A DNA stretch of 64,000 nt, taken from the NCBI GenBank assembly GCA_018857735.1, contig JABMCL010003715.1, positions 989,501 through 1,053,500 of the forward strand. Reading direction: 5' to 3'. Shown here in pieces: positions 1 through 12,245 of this stretch. The notes below the pieces were generated by a model. It saw nothing but the letters and a program-made list of their open reading frames with translations, did not search any database and was not told where the DNA came from. A program made the position numbers and the translations under genes. The stretch comes from Alviniconcha marisindica (taxonomy: Eukaryota; Mollusca; Gastropoda; Provannidae). How positions within the stretch are numbered: the stretch's first letter is position 1; every line of letters begins with the position of its first letter.

Positions 1-900
1 CTTACCGAGGAGTGACAGTCAGTCCGGGGTCCTTAATTTATATATACATTATTATTGGTGTCAATATTTCTTTATGTAATTATGTCGTTCTCTAGTTCCA
101 AGTCCACCGAAGCTTGTCAAAGCAAACTGCGTGTCCTTGGTGATTTTGGAGATGAAACAGAAGCGCGTCGAACTGTAGTGAACGTGAGGTGCGATGCTGC
201 CTTTTTTTGTTTTGTTGTTGTTGGTAGTTTGATGAAGTTTTGAAGGGTCACCGGGTACATTTTTTACTTTTCACAGTTTGTTTTGTTCTTCAATACAGCG
301 TTGTACGCCGTTCAGATCCCCCCTTCCGTTATGCAGCCAAGTCGAGTGTGTCCTTTCCGCTGTTGCGGTTCCTTCTGATTTCTGCTTTTCTAGCGGGAGT
401 GCAGCCAGGTGTGTCGGATCTACTCGATTTAACGTGCAGTTAGTTTCTTTGATGTGTTCGCGGCCATTCGGTCGAATCCCAGAAGCATGAGACAGATGTA
501 TTGAGCGGAAATCTGAGGTAGAGGTGACAGTTATTGCCTCCAAAATACCAACAAATAAAGAAGAAGAAAAAGGTGTGTTTTAATTTAGAGACACTTTAAA
601 CAACTGTCTCCATGCCCTTGAAGAAGAAAAAGCGGACGGTATTTTAGATGTCCTTTATGTTGTTGTCTGGGGTCGAAGTAAACGCGTTTTGTTTCTCAAG
701 GACCTGTTGGGGTTAGTCCATGGGGTTAGTGGTGGAAGAGCCGCATATTGGGCTACAGCCAGTTCGAGGATGAAATCAGTCTTCCCATCCCTTATAGCGC
801 AAGCCTTGCAAATTAATTGTTACCCGTTACGTGTTTTGAAAGATTGAGATAGGCCAAAAATCGGCTCTTTTTTTTCTTCTTTTCTTTTTGAGCCGTCACC
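1..900. other. No recognisable gene; intergenic sequence
   Basis: Only short overlapping reading frames below 100 codons are present, with no domain, no consistent codon pattern and no paired splice sites that I can support. I see nothing else in this stretch. Confidence 0.4.
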
Positions 901-982
901 AAATTGATTGCAGCTTTCTGTCAGAATTCGCCCAAATATAACTGTACTGGTGGAGTGGGCGTAAAACACCAAGTTACTAACT

Positions 983-1690
983 TACTTCTGTCAGCAAGGA
1001 AGGTAAACGATACCTTTGTCGCGTCCCACCGTCAGTTGTGGCCACCCGTGTTTCCTGGCTCTGGGATGGGCCCGGTTGCACAGGTTGCCTGCTGTAATAA
1101 TAATAATAACACGTTTCTGCTAGCAAGGAAGGCAAACTATATATACTTTTTTGCGTCCCACCGTCAGTAGTGGCCACCCGTGTTCCCTGGCTGTGGGATG
1201 GGCCCGGTTGCACAGACTGCCTGCTATAAAAAATAATAGTAAAAAAATAAAAATAAAAATAATGATAATAATAATATGTTTCTGTCAGCAAGGAAGGCAA
1301 ACTATGCCTTTTTCGCGTCCCACCGTCAATAGTGGCCACCCGTGTTCCCTTGCTCCGGGATATGCGCGGTTGCACAGGCTGCCTGCTATAATAATAATAA
1401 TAATAATGATAATAGTAACGTTTCTGTCAGCAAGGAAGGCAAACTATATATACTGTTTTGCGTCCCACCGTCAGTAGTGGCCACCCGTGTTGGCTGGCTC
1501 TGGGATGGGCCCGGTTGCACAGACAGCCTGTTATAATAATAATAATAGTAACAATAATAATAATATTAATAACAGGTTTCTGTCAGCAAGGAAGGCAAAC
1601 TATATATACTTTTTTTGCGTCCCACCGTCAGTAGTGGCCACCCGCGTTCCCTGGCTGTGGGATGGGCCCGGTTGCCTGTTCTAATAATAA
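983..1690 (+). repeat. Five-copy tandem repeat with ATA/AAT spacers
   Basis: About five copies of a 130-165 bp unit. Each unit starts with a core like TCAGCAAGGAAGGCAAACTA, continues through CCCACCGTCAGTAGTGGCCA and GGGATGGGCCCGGTTGCACA, and ends in an (AAT/ATA)n run of variable length. Copies begin near 988, 1117, 1281, 1426 and 1579. The GC-rich body plus A/T trinucleotide tail looks like a SINE 3' part that was amplified in tandem; this origin is inference. Short ORFs on both strands here are by-products of the repetition. Confidence 0.8.
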
Positions 1691-1904
1691 TAATAATAAT
1701 AAAACCATGATGTAAATGAAACGATGAGCTCGTGCTGCGGCGTCGACACGTGTAGGGAAGGCAACACCACTCCGCCGGACCCCGTTGATCTCTTCTTTTT
1801 TTTATGTACATACGTAATTATAGATTCCTATGCTAACAACGTGTTGCCGTTCACAAGCCCCTCATTGTCCTCCGCTGAGAAAGTAGTTTATAGTAAGTAA
1901 TCCG

Positions 1905-1926
1905 CACCACACACACACACACACAC
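1905..1926. repeat. (AC)n microsatellite
   Basis: Eleven or so AC dinucleotides in a row, followed by a CpG-containing segment to about 2150 with no supported gene. Confidence 0.85.
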
Positions 1927-2154
1927 GTCCTTATCTTTAAAACCCTCCCTCTAGATTAGGCGGAACCGGGCCACGCCCCGTCGTGATGACTGACCACTTG
2001 GCCGAGTAGGACTTTTCCCCTTAGTCAGTAGCGGGTTGGGTGCGCGAGGCCCAGTGGGACGGACCGGGACGGCCCACGGTTGGGACGGAAGAAGTGTAGA
2101 TCTTTCTACGCCGTGGGTCAGTCGGGGTAGCGACACAGAGATGGACAGTCGTGC

Positions 2155-2995
2155 GTGAGGAGTGAGTCTAGGTTGATAGGTAAGAATGAGTGTAGGTTGA
2201 TAGATAGGAGTGAATATATATATAGGTTGGTAGACAGGAGCGAGTCTAGGTTGATAGACAGGAGTGGGTATAGGGTTAATAGGAGTGAGTGTGTAGGTTG
2301 ATAGATAGGAGCGAGTATATAGGTTGGTAGATAGGAGTGAGTCAAGGTTGACGGACAGGAGTGAGTATAGGGTTAATATGAATGAGTGTAGGTTGATAGA
2401 TAGGAGTGAGTGTATAGGTTGGTAGATAGGAGTGAGTCAACGTTGATGGACAGGAGTGAGTATAGGGTTAATAGGAATGAGTGTAGGTTGATAGATAGGA
2501 GTGAGTATATAGGTTGGGAGATAGGAGTGAGTGTAGGTTGATAGATAGGAGTGAGTATATAGGTTGGGAGATAGGAGTGAGTGTAGGTTGATAGGAGTGA
2601 GTGTGTAGGCTAATAGATAGGAGTGAGGAGTAGTAGGTAGGCTAATAGATAGGAGTGAGTATATAGGTTGGTAGATAGGAGTGAGTCTAGGTTGATGGAC
2701 AGGAGTGAGTGTAGGTTGATAGGAGTGAGGGTAGGTTGATAGGTAGGAGTGAGTGTAGGTTGATAGATAAGAGTGAGTATAGGTTGATAAACAGGAGTGA
2801 GTATAGGTTTATGTGAGTGAGTATTGAAAGATAGGAGTGAGTATAGGTTGACAGATAGGAGTGAGTGTAGGCTGAGAGATAGGAGTGAGTATAGGTTGAT
2901 AAAGAGAGGGTATCATAGGAGTGAGTATAGGTTGATGGAGAGGAGAGGGTACCGCGGCGGATAGATAAGAATGAGTACAGGTTGATAGATAGTAG
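2155..2995 (+). repeat. Minisatellite of about 20-24 bp units
   Basis: Roughly 840 bp of degenerate units built on TAGGAGTGAGTGTAGGTTGA with GATA insertions (TAGATAGG). Unit length varies, with higher-order copies (for example around 2480-2590). The reverse strand gives a low-complexity Tyr/Ser/Leu-rich open frame at 2687-3022, which I treat as a shadow of the repeat and not a gene. Confidence 0.9.
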
Positions 2996-3599
2996 TACAG
3001 AGAGTACAGGTGTAGTCTTCAAAGCGGCGCGCGCCCCGCTGGCTTCTTGGGGCTATAACCCGTACTTGGACGGAAAGGCAGAACAGCCGTGGTTCGTAAT
3101 TATAGTGGGAAACCCATCTACTGAGTGGTGGTTATTGTTAAGAGGTCGCGGAGGTGGTGAATGACACTGCTCAACTGGGGGGCTTTGGAGGGAGCTTTTT
3201 CGTTTAAAAATAAATAAAAATGGTGCAGTGCGTTCTGTATTTTTCCTCTTTTTTCTTCTTCTTCTCCCTCTTCTGTCTTTTGAATGTTACTTTACAAGCT
3301 CGATCGTTACAGGCCATGCGGCAGTCTTGTCGTGGCGGGTTCAGTCAGTCAGGTTTAGCCGGTTTAGCTCTTAGTTTTGACCGTCTATATATTTCCCTCA
3401 GCCAGGCATACCGTGGTGTAGTGTCTCTCAGTGGTTCAACCGCTGTACTTGAGAATGAGCGTCTGAGAAGTCAACAGTCATGACATTGTCGCTTTTTGGG
3501 ATGGTTTAGAAACTCGCCAAATCCGATCAAGGTGTGTTTAAAAAAATAATATAAAAAAATAATAAAGGATTTCAGAGGAATTTAGACCATTTCATGCTG

Positions 3600-5183
3600 C
3601 CGTCACAGTCTCACGTCTGCCAGCCAGTATAGTCGTTGCGTTGGAACATCGCGGAGTAGAGGGGAATTAGGCTCGGTTCTAAAACGGTAGAGCCAGTTCT
3701 GCTCGGTGCCAGCAAACTCCGCCGTGTGCCGCGGTGTGATTACTCTCGGTCAGTTCAGGTTACCGTTGCATCCCGGCTGAATTGGCCGCGGTGGTAATTA
3801 CGTGATTGTCTAGTGCTCAGAGAGAGAGAGAGAGAGAGAGGTCGGGGCAGGAAAAGAGGAAATCCGCCAGGCGCTTATTGAGTGCCGAGTCAGTGACCTT
3901 TCCCGGTCTGGCATCACTGAGGCACGTTGAGACGGTTCCAGGAGGAGCCAGACTCGTCAGTGTCTGCCGGCCACCCGGCCTTGTCAGTCGTCGTGTTTGA
4001 GAGCTTCTGAAAAAAGTTGTGCGTGTGCACGTGCGTTCCCTGGGTCCCCCCCCCCCCCCCCGCTTGTTTCTCGCTGTCGAAACCAACGTCTTGAAAAATT
4101 GATCTGTCAGAAGTCTCACTTACGTCAGTCTTTGCGGTCTTACGTGGCAAACGGTTAAAATATACGCACGTGTATGATTCGAATTGGCAAAATCTCAGCC
4201 GCCGGACTTTTGACGTGGCCGGGCTTTTCGACCTTACAGCTTACTTATTGATTGCAGCTTGGGCAAAGGTGTCGTGGACAGGGAGGGGGGGGGGGGGGGG
4301 GGATTTTGACGGAGCGGCTGCAACAGGTGTAGGTGTTGACAGGATGTACCGTCACGCTCGACCGACCAGTCGTCGTGATGTTTAAGCGTCGGTGTCGCCG
4401 GGGTCACAAAACTATTTTCATGCGGCCCGCTCGGCATTCCGGCCGGGCGTCGATCGAGTCACCCCCGGCTTCAGTTTAAAGCCCCGTGCGACGCTCGTAA
4501 ATTTTATCTCTCGATCCATCTCCTCCCTGTCTCTGCCCCCTACCCCCTCTCCCCTCTCGCTCTCTCTGGGGGCGCTGACACCACGCCACAACGATCGATT
4601 GAAAACAAGCTGAGCGTGGCTCCGTCCATGTGGCCCAAGCCTAAAGCGGCTGTAGAGATGGCCTTAGCTCCTCTGTCACTGAACCCCCAGCTGGCTGAAA
4701 TTTATCCCCGGATCGCTTTGTGCAGCAGAACGGCTGGGGGGAGGGCCCTGAACCAACGACGCTACGTTCGACTCCCGTGTGATGTGACTCACGGGAGAGT
4801 TTACCGACTAAACTCGTGTCGGTCGCGGTAAATGCCGGTTGACTGCTAGTTGCTAAGCTTCTTTCCAGGCGGAGAGAGAGACGTGGCTGTGTGTGCATGG
4901 GTTGTGTAACCTGGGACTCTTCGCGCGCGCGACCTGCGCCTGTCTTTTTTAAAGTTTTTTTTTTTTTTTTTTTAAGAGTGTGTCTGTGAAACTCTTGTGA
5001 CAACTTTTGCTGCACGTTTAGCGGCAGGACCAGACATTTCTTCGGAGAGCTCGCTGGCTTGTTCGGCGGGTGAAGCTGTGTTGTTTCGTTGCCTTGCCTT
5101 GACTGAAAAGCTGAGAAACAAAGACAGTTTATAAAGCAGCATCATGGATACGGGAAAGTTCATCACGTCGATCACTTTGAGAG
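3600..5183 (+). promoter_or_regulatory. Candidate CpG-rich promoter and first exon
   Basis: CpG dinucleotides are clearly denser here than in the flanking A/T-rich sequence. The segment ends with an ATG at 5144 (frame MDTGKFITSITLR) running into a GAG|GTATGG donor-like site at 5184, after which the sequence turns into GT-rich and A/T-rich intron-like DNA. It could be the promoter and first exon of SPECC1L, 20 kb upstream of the first recognised coding exon. A direct splice from 5183 to the 24783 acceptor would not keep the ATG frame, so the ATG is either a uORF, belongs to another gene, or needs an intermediate exon. C14 (4047) and G (about 4286) homopolymers lie inside. Confidence 0.35.
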
Positions 5184-5416
5184 GTATGGTTTGTGTGTGC
5201 GTGTGTGTTCAAATGTTTACGCGCATGTTTGTGTGAGTGGAGGTGTCGTGGGGGTGGGGGGCGTTATTTATAATAATAACAAAAAAGAATTATAGAGCGT
5301 ATAAACTGGAATATTGTTTGTATATATTTTCCTGAAGTAGGCCAAGATATTTAGGCCTTGGCCTTCTTTACTGAGGACTTTTTGTGTGCACCGTGTGTCT
5401 TTACTTTTTCTTTGTT

Positions 5417-5420
<4 letters not shown>

Positions 5421-5481
<61 letters not shown>
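5421..5481. repeat. (CT)n microsatellite
   Basis: About 30 uninterrupted TC/CT dinucleotides. It is the first of a series of very long CT tracts between 5.4 and 7.6 kb. Confidence 0.95.
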
Positions 5482-5483
<2 letters not shown>

Positions 5484-6045
5484 ACATCGGCATCATCAGG
5501 AGAAGAAGAAGAAAATTATGAAATTATATATATATTTTTATTTTTTTATTGATCATTATTTTAATCGCATTGACTTGTATGTCGTGTTTTTTGTTTTGTT
5601 TTGTTTGTTTTTTGACGATTTGCTGACGGCTGCTATAGCATTATACACCCCACCCCTCCCTCTCCAGTTTCGCCTTGTTTGATATGACCTTGACGGTTAA
5701 CTGAGCGTTACGTGAATTTGTTAAGATTGATTGACAGGCAGCTGTGCACAGTCGATGTTGAGTCTGGCGGTGTTTGTTTCGATGTCGGTAGCGGTGACGC
5801 ACCGGCAATCCCCTCTCAGCCATTATCTGTGACTTGGGCCGCCTTCGAGCCGAGTCACAGGGCTCGGCCCAGTCTTCACACGGCCTTCCGAAATATACTT
5901 TATAAAAGAAGGAAAGAAGAGGCCGTTCGTATCTGAACAGCAAGATGGGTCTTTTTTGTTGTTTTGTTTAGTTTTTCTTGTCTTTTTTAACGCCCTGTCA
6001 ACCGTGACTCTGAAGTACAACTTGGAAAGTATATAATATGTACAT

Positions 6046-6076
<31 letters not shown>

Positions 6077-6626
6077 AGTGCGCGCTGGTTACTTTTAGAA
6101 TTTCAGTATTGTGTGCTTTTGGGTTGCTAGCTTTTTAAAGAGAATAATTATCGTGGAACGGGCTGCTTCAACGTTTGTTTGTTTTTTGATGGCATCGTGT
6201 GACTGTTGTATGTAGAAATGCATACAAAATATGTAACTGACAGGCATCTTTGGGGGCATTTTTCATCACACAAAATGTTAGAGATATGTATGGATGGGGT
6301 CAAGAAGGCATGAATAGTGAAAAGAAAGAATCATAGGAAAATGTCTAAGGGGAACTGTGTGGTTTTCTGCCCCCCGTCCGCCCACCTCCCCTCAATTTTT
6401 CTTTTTCTTTCTTTTTTCTATATATAATATATATATAAAAAATATATAAAAATAACGATTACAGGTCACAGAAGAAGCTTTTGCTGGGTTAACTTGACCT
6501 GTGCTTTTATCTCAGCAGTTATAAGTTGTTTGGCAGATTGTAGAAAGCGGTTTGCCAATTTTGTGGGCCAATACCGTCTGTTGCTGGGCACGGCTGGAAT
6601 AACGCGGGTGCTTGGTTTTGTTGCCG

Positions 6627-6630
<4 letters not shown>

Positions 6631-6672
<42 letters not shown>

Positions 6673-6787
6673 ATCCTATATGTATATCAATGCTGTAATT
6701 TGATATTACTTGCGTATTAGCAAGGATAGTTGTTAGACAGGTCTTTGACTGAACCTAACCTGCAGTCCTTGTAAAATAAGTTTTCGA

Positions 6788-6859
<72 letters not shown>

Positions 6860-6993
6860 GCCTATATGTATATAAATAATGCCTGTAATTTGATATCTAC
6901 TCCTCAGTAGCTTAGCAAGGACTAGTTGTTAGCAGGTCTTTGAATAAACCTAACCTACAGTCCTTGTAAGAATAAAGTTTTCGAGTTCTCTCT

Positions 6994-7039
<46 letters not shown>

Positions 7040-7091
7040 TCTCCCCCTCTCTCTCTCTCTCTCCGTCTGGTTGACTGGCGTAAACACTAAT

Positions 7092-7157
<66 letters not shown>

Positions 7158-7260
7158 TGGTTGACTAGGCGTAAAACATCTAATTACTCTCACTCTCTCT
7201 CTGTCTCTGTCTCTCTCTCTCGTTCGTTAGACTTGTTTACCGCCGAGTTGTCTCCGGAGA
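6631..7260. repeat. Cluster of four (CT)n tracts with duplicated spacers
   Basis: CT tracts at about 6631-6665, 6791-6857, 6987-7062 and 7096-7152, with a degenerate tract to about 7220. The spacers between the first three are copies of one another: they share CCTATATGTATAT, TTAGCAAGGA, GTTGTTAG and GTCCTTGTAA...TTTTCGAGTT. Related spacers recur at about 14190-14270 and 14400-14470. The whole is a compound satellite whose unit is a CT tract plus an about 120-bp spacer. Confidence 0.9.
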
Positions 7261-7476
7261 GGTAGTGGCGGGGACCGAGGTCCCAGGGGGTGTGGGAGGG
7301 GGAAGTACACCTAACGCGACACTGTCACCACCACAATCATTGTGCATTAAGATGGGCGATGATGAGAGGGGCTAAGTCACAAGACGATGTCGACAAATCA
7401 ACAATATTGATATCGCCGGCTTGCTCGCCCACCCGGATGTAACCCACACGGTTGACTGGGCGTCAACTATCAAGTT
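7063..7476 (+). mobile_element. SINE 3'-tail fragments (GGTTGACTGG family)
   Basis: Three short copies of a tail with the core GGTTGACTGGGCGTAAAACA are embedded next to CT tracts, at about 7063-7095, 7152-7190 and 7440-7476. The same tail, often preceded by CTGATATAACC, recurs at 34170-34205, 41772-41795, 42489-42532 and inverted at about 60150-60198. Such conserved tails are typical of SINE 3' ends. That they are truncated SINEs is inference. Confidence 0.6.
7318..7362 (-). mobile_element. Inverted fragment of a dispersed element
   Basis: ACACTGTCACCACCA followed by a match to CATTAAGATGGGC is the reverse complement, with a few differences, of the segment at about 12253-12292 and 54796-54834. 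It is a short piece of the dispersed element described at 12246-12505. Confidence 0.6.
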
Positions 7477-7539
7477 CTCTCTGTCTGTCTCTGTCTCTGT
7501 CCCTCTCTGTCTGTCTGTCTGTCTGTCTCTCTGAATGTG

Positions 7540-7555
7540 TGGTGTGTGTGTGTGT

Positions 7556-7617
<62 letters not shown>

Positions 7618-7624
7618 GCACGCA

Positions 7625-7690
<66 letters not shown>
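7540..7690. repeat. Compound (GT)n/(CT)n/(GCAC)n/(CA)n microsatellite
   Basis: GT run at about 7540-7558, CT run at 7559-7614, four to five GCAC/CGCA tetranucleotides, then a CA run to about 7690. All ORFs over it are simple-sequence shadows. Confidence 0.95.
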
Positions 7691-7693
<3 letters not shown>

Positions 7694-7835
7694 GCACGCT
7701 GGCGCGCGCGGGGGTCAAAGAAGATGAGTTTGCATGCTGTGATTCATCACGGCGTAGACGTGAGTGACGCGCCGCTTCCAGTTTCCGGACCTTCATGCCG
7801 AACCAGTCCCGTCTGGCTGACGAGGACAGATGTTT

Positions 7836-7963
7836 GGGGGGGGGGGGGGGGGGGGGGGTCGGTCCGCAACTCCATCTTTTTGTTTTTTCTCTAACCGGAC
7901 ACAACGATTGGTTAACTCCTGGAGCTGCTTAATAAAACTGTGTACATGAATACACAAATTCAT

Positions 7964-8033
<70 letters not shown>

Positions 8034-8448
8034 CCGTTCGTACTTACGTACTGTGCAACTGACAATATATATCATAAGAAACTAAGACAGAGAATCTGAT
8101 TTTGGTAACTAAGAGCAAGGAATAAGTAACTTCGTTTGTAACTTACATTTTGTTTTTCTTCTTCTTTGACTTACTTTTTATTTTTAATACTGTCTTCTTC
8201 TTTTTTCTTTTTTGTTGTTGTTTTTGTTTTGTTTTTGTTTCATGTTAGACCTGATATATAACCGTGTGTGGGCTCAAAGCATCAACTAACTAATAATTTT
8301 AGGAAGAATGTTCGTACTTACGAACTGTGCAGTTGACGGAACGTTACAGTCCAAGAACAGAAGAATGTAGCTGAACAACATTCTACACCCTTGACTTGTA
8401 CGATGGACTTGTTTTCAGCGTAACCCCCCCCCCCCCCCCCCCCCCCCC
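7836..8448. repeat. G23 tract, long (CA)n, and C25 tract
   Basis: A run of about 23 G at 7836-7858, a CA microsatellite at about 7966-8032, and a run of about 25 C at 8424-8448. Between them is unremarkable A/T-rich DNA, with direct repeats around CGTACTTACG (8040 and 8312). Confidence 0.9.
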
Positions 8449-9159
8449 ACCACCCCCATGTGGACTACGGATGGGTTGGGGGAAGGAGGAGGGGTGGGGG
8501 CGGTTTTGTGACCTTTCTACGCCGGTTTGAAGAGTGACCCTTACCTCTTTACCCTGTCGTTATTTGGAGCCATTAGACCACTCACCTAGCATTTCACTGC
8601 AGTTTGCAAACACCAATTTTGTTGTGAGTCATGCGCGGGTCGAGAAATGGAAAGTCGGTCCAGTCTCGTATCACTCACTGTAACCCCCAAAAGGTGCGTG
8701 TACAACACACAGAGAGGGTTGTTCAGACGTCTGTTTCCATTGTGAATGTTGTGAACGACTCGCTATTGTGGCGAGAACGGGACTTTTTCAGTAGGTTTGG
8801 ATGTGACGGTGTTAAGTTTGGCCAAAACTATACCTGTTCATCGTATACGTGGAAAGGGGAAAAGGAGGATGACAGTAAGAATTAAAAAAGATTTAAACAA
8901 AACAAAAACGAAACATGCCAGTGTAAAGTGACTGTGACTAATACAAATAGAGTTGGCATGTTCGCCATTCCCAGTTATCAATGCGTTTTAATCCATCAAG
9001 GTCTCCTGTAGGGTGTGTATGTGTGCGTGCGTGTGTGTTCTCCGGTCGCCCCCGTTCCTTTCCAGTCCCAGGCCAGAGCTGTTCGCGATCACTGTGTCGT
9101 AGGTTGTTGCGGCTGTGTCTTCTCTATTCTTTGGTCATAACCACTCTCATACGTCTGTC

Positions 9160-9255
9160 CCACACTCCGAGCATCGCTTTCCGGCACCTTCCTCCAAAAA
9201 AAGAAGGAAGGATGTCGTAAACCGGTGCTTGGAGTTTGACGGTTGTCCCTGGCTC
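9160..9255 (-). mobile_element. Dispersed repeat copy (GGAAAGCGATGCTCGGAG family)
   Basis: ACTCCGAGCATCGCTTTCCG and GCACCTTCCTCC are the reverse complement of sequences at 16031-16061. Related diverged copies occur at 47440-47605 and 53050-53205. The neighbouring GATGTCGT and AGTTTGACGG also match in reverse at 15985-16018, so the shared element is about 90 bp or more. Function unknown. Confidence 0.65.
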
Positions 9256-9259
9256 CCTC

Positions 9260-10630
9260 GTCCCCCTCGCCCTGATATAACCTACCTATCACTCGTCCCT
9301 CTCCCCTAACCGCTCCCAACGGATTGGAGAGAAAAACCAACCAACAGTTTCACGTCCGTGAATGTGTTATAATAATTGCAACATATGCATGCGAAGTACA
9401 CCATTAACTACATCGAGATGCGTGTTTGTATTGTATTCTATACATTCCGCGAACTTTACTAAATGGTGCATACATGCTAGCTTCGTTCAAGGTTGAACTT
9501 GATGAAGTCGGAGGGGGGGGGGGACACATGTTTAGTTCAGTATGACAGGGATCAGTCTTGCTGTGCGTCTTGACTGCTGCAGCAGATAAAGGTGGCGATG
9601 GGCAGCCTGGAAGTTTCCGACAAGACTGAGGGGCCTCGGCAGTGGCCACGGAGGGCATCTCTCAGTAGGTGGTGGTGGCCAGGGCTGCCAGAAGGTCACC
9701 GAGCGTCTTCTTTTTATCTGGGCTGCTTCCTGCCTCTTCTGGCATCGGCACGTGCGTCAGTAGTGGGGGTTTGCAACACAGCAGCGAACTAACTAAGGAA
9801 GAAGGGAGGTGAACTCGACATTTTTGTACTCTTGGTACGTGGGACGGAACTTTTGGAACCAGCACTGTTTTGCTGTAGTGCTGATGGAGGGGGGGGGGGG
9901 GGTTCCTGAGTGTGACCCTTTTATCTTTATGAGTGTTGAATTAAAGGTTAAATCAAAGAGTGAAGCCTAAAGGTTAAGGCCTCAGTTAAGGCCTTGGCCG
10001 TGGTTCCGTTTCTCTTTAGCGCCTCGGGCCCCCAACTTCCCACCAACTAACATGCTTCGTTGTGTTTGAAGTGTGTCAAGTACCGGCGGCGAAAGTTTGT
10101 AGACATTTCACAAACACAACCTAGCGACCCAAATTTCCCAAATGGGCTTGTAAAGCGACCCGAATTTCCCCCAAATACAGTGTGGGAAAACTGATGACGA
10201 CAAAAAATGTTGAAAGAGTTAGCCACCCAGTTTTTATTTTTATTTAAAAAAAGAAGAAAAAATGTAAACAGGGAGTCTGCACTATTATCAGGTCCTTGTC
10301 CTCTTTGTCCGTTTATGATTTCTGTCTGGTGTGGGGACCTTTTACAAATTCTGTTCGTCTGTCGGTTTAGCTGGTATGATTGAAGGTAGCGGGCAAGAGC
10401 GCAGCACTTTACACGTATAGAAGTTTATCGTTTCAATGGCGGAAAATCCCAACCGTGGAGTTGTCAGCTTCTTCTTCTCCTTATTCATCACGTATTCGAA
10501 ATGGTATTGGGAAATTTAAAAAAAGAGAAGAGAAAAAAAAGAAGAGCACGAGCTAATTTCATTATTACCTGCTACAGTGCTAGCAGTTCTTGTGTGTGTG
10601 CCTATCTCCCTGTCTGTCTATATCTATCTA
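9260..10630. other. No supported gene; G homopolymers
   Basis: G runs at about 9513-9522 and 9890-9902. Short ORFs on both strands have no recognisable similarity. I see nothing else. Confidence 0.4.
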
Positions 10631-10636
10631 TCTAAT

Positions 10637-10696
10637 AGGGGTTATTTCTATAGCGCCGTCTCTTACCGACAAGGGTGAGCACACCGCGCTTTACAA
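10637..10696 (+). mobile_element. Copy 1 of an inverted dispersed element
   Basis: Contains ATTTCTATAGCGCCGT, CCGACAAGGGTGAGCACACC and GCGCTTTACAA. Its reverse complement lies at about 11960-12025, 1.3 kb away, with only a few differences, so the two form an inverted pair. The TATAGCGCC...GCGCTTTACAA ends resemble short non-autonomous elements; the class is not certain. Confidence 0.65.
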
Positions 10697-10806
10697 GATA
10701 GCGATAGTGTATGCATTAAAACCTATCCAAAAATAAATAAATATATATAGATATAAAATATATAAATCGATTATATAGTCATAATATTGTATTCGGCGCG
10801 CGCACA

Positions 10807-10807
<1 letters not shown>

Positions 10808-10863
<56 letters not shown>
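10808..10863. repeat. (CA)n microsatellite
   Basis: About 28 CA dinucleotides directly after a GCGCGCACACAA segment. Confidence 0.95.
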
Positions 10864-10867
<4 letters not shown>

Positions 10868-11374
10868 GGACACAGAAGGAATGTAACGAGGGGTGGGGGA
10901 GGGTAAAGAGGGGAGTCAAGTAAGAAAGAATTTGAAATCACTGGGGGCGTTGTTGTTTGTAGAGGTGAGGTTTTAAGGCAGTTTTGAAGGCGTGAGAGGA
11001 TCGAATGTAAAGGAAACGAGCACCTTACATAATGCATACAGCTCTTGACCTTTCCGTTCAACAACAACAACAATGAGAGGCTTTGTGCCGCGTGTGTGTG
11101 TGTGTGCGTGTGCGTGCGTGCGTGCGTGTGTGTGTGCGACTTGCCCGAGTTACGGCCGGTTTTGGCAGGGTGAGGACAGGGAGTGTGAAGGAACGCCAGC
11201 TGTCGTCAGCTAAAGGCAGCTGCTTGATCCCTTACATGTCCTGTTATTTACAATATTAACACCCCACGCCCACCTCCACCCCTCTCCCACCCCGTCCATT
11301 ATTCGCTTTGTCTAAAAAGAGATCAATTGACTCAAGGGAAAAATAAAAAAAATGATCCAGCTTTTGGGAAGGGG

Positions 11375-11668
11375 GCAGCGAATGCTTTGTCGTCGTGTCG
11401 GGAGGTAGAGAGGAAGAGTTGGGATCTATTGAAGGGCTGAAAGAGGACAAGTCTGCTCAATGGCAACTTGACTTCCGAGAGACGTCACGGAGGTGGAGAG
11501 TAGTGTGTTATATTACATGGGGCAGCGAATGCTTTGTCGTCGTGTCGGGAGGTAGAGAGGAAGAGTTGGGATCTATTGAAGGGCTGAAAGAGGACAAGTC
11601 TGCTCAATGGCAACTTGACTTCCGAGAGACGTCACGGAGGTGGAGAGTAGTGTGTTATATAACATGAT
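11375..11668 (+). repeat. 147-bp tandem duplication, two copies
   Basis: Two nearly identical copies starting at 11375 and 11522. The period is 147 bp, a multiple of three, so a reading frame stays open through both (49-residue repeats, for example WQLDFRETSRRWRVVCYIT). With no flanking start context, domain or splice sites I do not call it a gene. Confidence 0.85.
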
Positions 11669-11821
11669 GTAAGGACTATGCGGTCATGTCGACCGGCCTT
11701 CTGTTGATAGGCGGTACATGCATGCCGGAATCCCAGCCGGAAAAAATAGACATGCCAGTTTATGTATTCTTCGTTTGATAACTCTTTCCATGTGATGGCC
11801 TTGGGATTTGTGTGTGTGTGT

Positions 11822-11856
<35 letters not shown>

Positions 11857-11959
11857 CGTGTGTGTTTGCGCGTGTGATTGTGTGTGTGAGGAATACAATA
11901 TTAGGACTATATAATAATTTATTATTTTTGAGGTTTTAATGTATAAATTACTTGTTGAT

Positions 11960-12025
11960 TTTGTAAAGCGCGGTGTGCTCACCCTTGTCGGTGAGATACG
12001 ACGCAATAGAAATGACCGCTGTTAT
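11960..12025 (-). mobile_element. Copy 2 of the inverted dispersed element
   Basis: Reverse-complement partner of 10637-10696: TTGTAAAGCGCGGTGTGCTC then ACCCTTGTCGGTGAGATACG. It is followed by an A/T-rich trinucleotide tail (ATTATTATTAGTAGTAATA) to about 12070, as is common for short retroelements. Confidence 0.65.
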
Positions 12026-12245
12026 TATTATTAGTAGTAATATTAGTAGTAGTATTAGTAATAATAGTAGTATAATCTGAAACAGCATGAGGCCGAGAGC
12101 GCTTGTGTAGAATCAACAGACGAAGGGAGTTAATAAGTGTCTGAAAGATGTCACAAGAGCAAAGACCTCAATTGCCTACGGTAGCTGTCACCTGGCATGC
12201 GAGTAAATCTATACGGATTACATAAACTCCACCAAAGGCACACTC

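Noticed and set aside
5144..5183. ATG with a donor as the first coding exon of SPECC1L
   Set aside because: Phase 1 at 5184 does not join in frame to any plausible acceptor just before 24787; kept only as a candidate first exon/uORF.
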